A DNA stretch of 6,904 nucleotides from Helicobacteraceae bacterium (lineage in GTDB: Bacteria > Campylobacterota > Campylobacteria > Campylobacterales > Sulfurimonadaceae). Where the stretch lies: positions 1-6,904 of the forward strand of contig WFMY01000266.1 in assembly GCA_015488855.1 (NCBI GenBank), given 5' to 3'. Both the position numbers and the translations under genes were made by a program. The notes below the pieces were generated by a model. The model had not been told where the DNA came from, searched no databases, and worked only from the letters and a program-made list of their open reading frames with translations. Shown in pieces: positions 4,012-6,904 of the stretch; the stretch's first letter is position 1; every line of letters begins with the position of its first letter.

Positions 4012-6612
4012 ATGAGTAAAACTTTCAATAAACTTTCTTCACTTGTTTTAGGAACTACACTAGCGGCAACTGTCGCGTCAGCTGGTGGTGGTGAACTAGA
4101 AAAAGTGATGAAAGCTAGAGGTTTAACAGAGACAGATGTTATTCATGCTGCGAAAACTTACATCCCAACTGGTGGACGAAATGAGTTTATCGTATTTAGC
4201 TCTGGTGGTCAGTCTGGACAAGTGATTGTTTATGGTGTCCCAGGTATGAGAATTTTAAAATACATTGCTGTATTTACACCTGAACCTTGGCAAGGGTATG
4301 GTTTTGACCAAGAGAGTCTTAAAGTATTAAGACAAGGTAATATTCGTGGTAAAGAGATTAATTGGGGAGATACGCATCACCCAGGTCTTTCAGAAACAAA
4401 TGGAAAATATGATGGTAGATGGTTAGCTATCAATGATAAAGCAAACCCTCGTGTAGCTATTATTGATCTTCATGATTTTGAAACAAAACAAATTGTTGTC
4501 AATCCTGTGTTCAAATCAGAGCATGGTGGAGCTTTTTTTACTCCAAATTCTGAGTATATCTTAGAAGCATGTCAATATGCTGCACCGTATGATAATAATT
4601 ATCATCCAATTGAGGACTACAAAGAGACATACCGTGGTGGTGTAACTGTATGGAAATTTGATCATAAAAAAGGACGCATTAAGCCAAAAGAGTCTTTCAC
4701 TATTGAGATGCCTCCATATATGCAAGATTTAAGTGATGCTGGTAAAGGTGCCTCTTATGGTTGGGGCTTCACAAACTCATTTAACTCAGAGATGTATACA
4801 GGTGGGATAGAAGTTGGCAATCCACCAAACGAAGCTGGTATGAGTCGTAATGATACTGACTTTATGCATGTGTATAATTGGCAAAAGCTTGCAAAAATCG
4901 CTAAAAATAAGAAAAATGTTAAAATTATAAATGGGCATAGAGTTATCCCTATAAGTGTTGCAGTTGCTAACAACGCACTCTTTTTAATTCCAGAGCCAAA
5001 ATCACCTCACGGTGTTGATGTGTCTCCAAGTGGTGAATACATTACAGTTTGTGGTAAACTAGATACTCATGCTTCTGTATTTAAATGGAGCAAGATCAAA
5101 AAACTTATCAAAAATAAAAAATATATTGGTAAAGATCCATACGGGATTCCTATCTTAGACATGAAAGCTTCACTTCACAGACAAGTTGAACTAGGTCTTG
5201 GGCCATTACATAATCAATACTCAAATGTTGAAGGTGAAATTTATACTTCACTTTATGTTGATTCGCAAGTTGTTAAGTGGAACTATATTACTGGTAAAGT
5301 TATCGATAAAATAAATGTACACTATAACATTGGTCACCTTTGTGGTATGGAAGGTAAATCTGCAGATCCTCAAGGGAAGTACATCATTGCTTTAAATAAA
5401 TTGACTATTGATAGATTTGACCCAGTTGGTCCACTTCATCCACAAAATCACCAGTTGATTGATATTAGTGGTAAAACAATGGATCTTCTTGTTGATATGC
5501 CTTTACCATTAGGTGAACCGCATCAAGCTGTAGCTATCCGTGCAAGTAAATTGCATCCAGCTCAAAGATATAAAATGGGTACTGATACTAGAACAGATAA
5601 AATATCTATAGGTAAAACTTTAGCGGGACAAGAAAAAATCGTCCGTAAAGGTAACAAAGTATTTGTTTATGGTACTTTAGTTCGTTCTCACATCAACCCT
5701 GAGCGTATTACGGTAAATAAAGGTGACGAAGTTACTATCTATATGACAAACTTAGAAAGAGCTGAAGATGAAACTCATGGTTTTACAGTTGATGATTACA
5801 ATGTACATGCATCACTCGAACCAGGTGAAACTTCAACTATCAAGTTTAAAGCAGATAGAGAGGGTGTTTTTCCTTACTACTGTACAGAATTTTGTTCAGC
5901 ACTTCACTTAGAGATGATGGGCTATATGATGGTTAAAGATCCGAACAAAAAATATGTATCGGCTCAAAAACTTAAAATGAAAACAATGAGTAAAGCTGAG
6001 CTTAAAGCTGAGTATGACAAGACTGTTGCTGTTAATGCTGCTACCGATGCAGTTATTCAGTCTGTTGTTGCATTCTTAAAAGCAAATCACTTTGATAAAT
6101 ATAAAGATGTTGCAGCTCTAGTTACCGATGCATTTGACCAATATGGTCAGATCCCTGCTCAGAAAAAATTAGCTAACGCTGCAGTTAAAAAGGGTAACTA
6201 TGAAAAAGCTATTCTTTTTGAAAATATGATTTGGCAACTGATGGTAAAAACAGCAGATGTTGGAATCAGAGCGAAAGATCAACTTGTTCGTAAAGTCGCT
6301 ACAAAACAATCAGCAGCAGCAGCCGCTGGTGAGAGAACATTTGGAGAAGGTGGTTGTAGTGGTTGTCATGTTATCGGTAAAGTATCTTCAGGTCCAGACC
6401 TTACAGGTGTACTTGAAAGACATGGTTCTGATAGTGAAAAATGGGTGAAAGAGTTTGTCTTAAATCCTAAATCAAAATACAAAGATCCGTATGTTAAATC
6501 TATGATTGATTACTTTAATCTTAAAATGCCTAATCAGCACATGAATAAAGCAGAAGTAAAAGATATCATTGAGTACCTTAAGTGGGTTGACAAAAACGCA
6601 AATCTTTTTTAA
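4012..6612 (+). CDS. nosZ: Nitrous oxide reductase, Sec-type (clade II) with fused C-terminal cytochrome c
   Basis: An 866-residue enzyme that reduces N2O to N2 in the periplasm. Residues 1-24 are a Sec signal without a twin arginine (cleavage after ASA), a clade II trait. The N-terminal seven-bladed propeller carries the CuZ histidines: His122 and His123 (GDTHHPG), His171 (EHGG), His333 (PHGVD), His400 (GPLH), His442 (GHLCG) and His504 (EPHQA). The cupredoxin domain (about 545-642) has all CuA ligands: His589, Cys624, Cys628, His632 and Met635 in CTEFCSALHLEM. Residues about 771-866 form a class I cytochrome c with C782-S-G-C785-H786 and likely axial Met839 (KMP). This fused haem domain is typical of Campylobacterota NosZ and probably feeds electrons to CuA. 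The gene appears intact, preceded by an FNR-type site and followed by a terminator. Confidence 0.97.
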   Translation: MSKTFNKLSSLVLGTTLAATVASAGGGELEKVMKARGLTETDVIHAAKTYIPTGGRNEFIVFSSGGQSGQVIVYGVPGMRILKYIAVFTPEPWQGYGFDQESLKVLRQGNIRGKEINWGDTHHPGLSETNGKYDGRWLAINDKANPRVAIIDLHDFETKQIVVNPVFKSEHGGAFFTPNSEYILEACQYAAPYDNNYHPIEDYKETYRGGVTVWKFDHKKGRIKPKESFTIEMPPYMQDLSDAGKGASYGWGFTNSFNSEMYTGGIEVGNPPNEAGMSRNDTDFMHVYNWQKLAKIAKNKKNVKIINGHRVIPISVAVANNALFLIPEPKSPHGVDVSPSGEYITVCGKLDTHASVFKWSKIKKLIKNKKYIGKDPYGIPILDMKASLHRQVELGLGPLHNQYSNVEGEIYTSLYVDSQVVKWNYITGKVIDKINVHYNIGHLCGMEGKSADPQGKYIIALNKLTIDRFDPVGPLHPQNHQLIDISGKTMDLLVDMPLPLGEPHQAVAIRASKLHPAQRYKMGTDTRTDKISIGKTLAGQEKIVRKGNKVFVYGTLVRSHINPERITVNKGDEVTIYMTNLERAEDETHGFTVDDYNVHASLEPGETSTIKFKADREGVFPYYCTEFCSALHLEMMGYMMVKDPNKKYVSAQKLKMKTMSKAELKAEYDKTVAVNAATDAVIQSVVAFLKANHFDKYKDVAALVTDAFDQYGQIPAQKKLANAAVKKGNYEKAILFENMIWQLMVKTADVGIRAKDQLVRKVATKQSAAAAAGERTFGEGGCSGCHVIGKVSSGPDLTGVLERHGSDSEKWVKEFVLNPKSKYKDPYVKSMIDYFNLKMPNQHMNKAEVKDIIEYLKWVDKNANLF

Positions 6613-6631
6613 TCACGAAGTACTTGCTAAT

Positions 6632-6656
6632 GGGTAAGGAGCAAAAGCTCCTTCCC
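6632..6656 (+). other. Stable hairpin 20 bp after the nosZ stop
   Basis: AAGGAGC (6636-6642) and GCTCCTT (6647-6653) pair around an AAAA loop and extend by GGG/CCC past a one-base bulge. No U-tract follows, so it is more likely a 3'-end stabilising structure or processing barrier than a terminator by itself. Confidence 0.55.
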
Positions 6657-6681
6657 TCGCGTTGATACTTTGTCCTCTTAT

Positions 6682-6709
6682 CGAACATGTTTTTTTTAAT
6701 GTTCGTTTT
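6682..6709 (+). terminator. Intrinsic terminator after nosZ
   Basis: CGAACAT (6682-6688) and ATGTTCG (6699-6705) form a 7-bp stem with a T-rich loop, followed directly by TTTT and further T-rich sequence (TTTTTCTTTCT). It should end the nosZ message, consistent with the separate promoter found for the next gene. The stretch from here to about 6790 shows no other feature. Confidence 0.65.
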
Positions 6710-6791
6710 GAGTTTTTCTTTCTACCTTTTAAAAATAAATTCTTCAAAAAAACTTATAATAATTGTCTAAAAAATAAATTCATCGAAATTC

Positions 6792-6805
6792 TTGAGCTAT
6801 ATCAA
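6792..6805. promoter_or_regulatory. FNR/DNR-type dyad upstream of the next gene
   Basis: TTGAG-CTAT-ATCAA is the third TTGA-N6-TCAA site. Its centre (6798.5) is 29.5 bp from the -10-like TAAAAT (6828-6833), the same spacing as at nosL. With start near 6840 the dyad centres at -41.5, so it is a class II candidate. Confidence 0.65.
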
Positions 6806-6816
6806 TGAGGGTTGTC

Positions 6817-6847
6817 TTTAAATCGGATAAAATTACTCCGATTTAAA
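6817..6847. promoter_or_regulatory. 10-bp perfect inverted repeat bracketing the -10 box
   Basis: TTTAAATCGG (6817-6826) and CCGATTTAAA (6838-6847) are perfect inverted arms with an 11-bp spacer that holds the -10-like TAAAAT (6828-6833). If the start site is near 6840, the left arm is not transcribed from this promoter. The dyad would then act as DNA, for instance a repressor operator over the -10. A hairpin would form only in readthrough RNA. Confidence 0.5.
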
Positions 6848-6853
6848 AATACT

Positions 6854-6879
6854 AGAGCGTAAGGCGCTCTTACCAAGGA
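6854..6879 (+). promoter_or_regulatory. Leader hairpin and ribosome binding site of the next gene
   Basis: AGAGCG (6854-6859) and CGCTCT (6865-6870) form a 6-bp stem with a 5-nt loop. It ends four bases before the Shine-Dalgarno sequence AAGGA (6875-6879), which is 7 nt from ATG 6887. The hairpin probably only shapes the 5' leader. Confidence 0.5.
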
Positions 6880-6886
6880 ATTCAAG

Positions 6887-6904
6887 ATGAAAAAAATACT
6901 ATTA
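6887..6904 (+). CDS. Start of the next gene (first six codons, cut by the window edge)
   Basis: ATG 6887 follows AAGGA with good spacing and opens MKKILL, the beginning of a signal peptide or membrane segment. In related bacteria further nos genes (for example nosB or nosD) often follow nosZ, so a nos accessory protein is likely, but the visible codons do not identify it. Confidence 0.6.

Noticed and set aside
6257..6448. 63-residue open frame inside nosZ
   Set aside because: It is an out-of-frame shadow over the NosZ cytochrome c domain, with low-complexity Q and V runs.
6854..6870. Possible riboswitch in the leader of the last gene
   Set aside because: Only one short hairpin is visible, with no recognisable aptamer and no alternative terminator or anti-Shine-Dalgarno pairing.

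Overview
The window is AT-rich DNA that looks like a Campylobacterota (former Epsilonproteobacteria) chromosome of the Sulfurimonas/Sulfuricurvum/Sulfurovum kind. It carries the start of a nitrous-oxide respiration (nos) locus. The main evidence is a Sec-exported, clade II-type nitrous oxide reductase (NosZ, 4012-6612) with a cytochrome c domain fused to its C-terminus, a NosL copper lipoprotein and a Crp/Fnr regulator.

Layout from left to right. (a) 3-116 is the 3' end of an unrecognised plus-strand gene. (b) 132-1216 is a cassette inserted between that gene and nosL. It holds a type II toxin-antitoxin pair (Phd/YefM-like antitoxin 921-622, RelE/ParE-like toxin 620-327, minus strand) bracketed by about 92-bp structured direct repeats (134-226, 1006-1097, 1129-1220). 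The whole cassette lies between two 38-bp near-identical sequences (94-131 and 1217-1254). Each carries the end of the left-hand gene and the end of nosL, whose stop codons overlap as CTAG. (c) nosL runs leftward (1727-1236). (d) Divergently, a small exported protein (1836-2279), a Crp/Fnr-type regulator (TTG start 2288, end 2953) and a two-TM sensor-like protein with no output domain (2950-3912) form one tight operon. (e) nosZ follows with its own promoter region and a terminator at 6682-6705. (f) A further gene starts at 6887 and is cut by the window edge after six codons.

The regulatory layout is the most informative part. Three dyads of the TTGA-N6-TCAA (FNR/DNR-like) type occur, each in a promoter region of the locus: 1762-1775, 3921-3934 and 6792-6805. 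The first is shared by two divergent promoters and centres about 41 bp from both predicted start sites. For nosL the predicted start site is the A of the ATG, so its mRNA may be leaderless. The third centres at -41.5 of a TAAAAT -10 box. The simplest model is that one Crp/Fnr factor, perhaps the one encoded here, switches on nosL, the small-protein/regulator/sensor operon, nosZ and the downstream gene together. The locus would then be autoregulated. The sensor-like protein and the small exported protein are candidates for uncharacterised parts of N2O respiration control or assembly.
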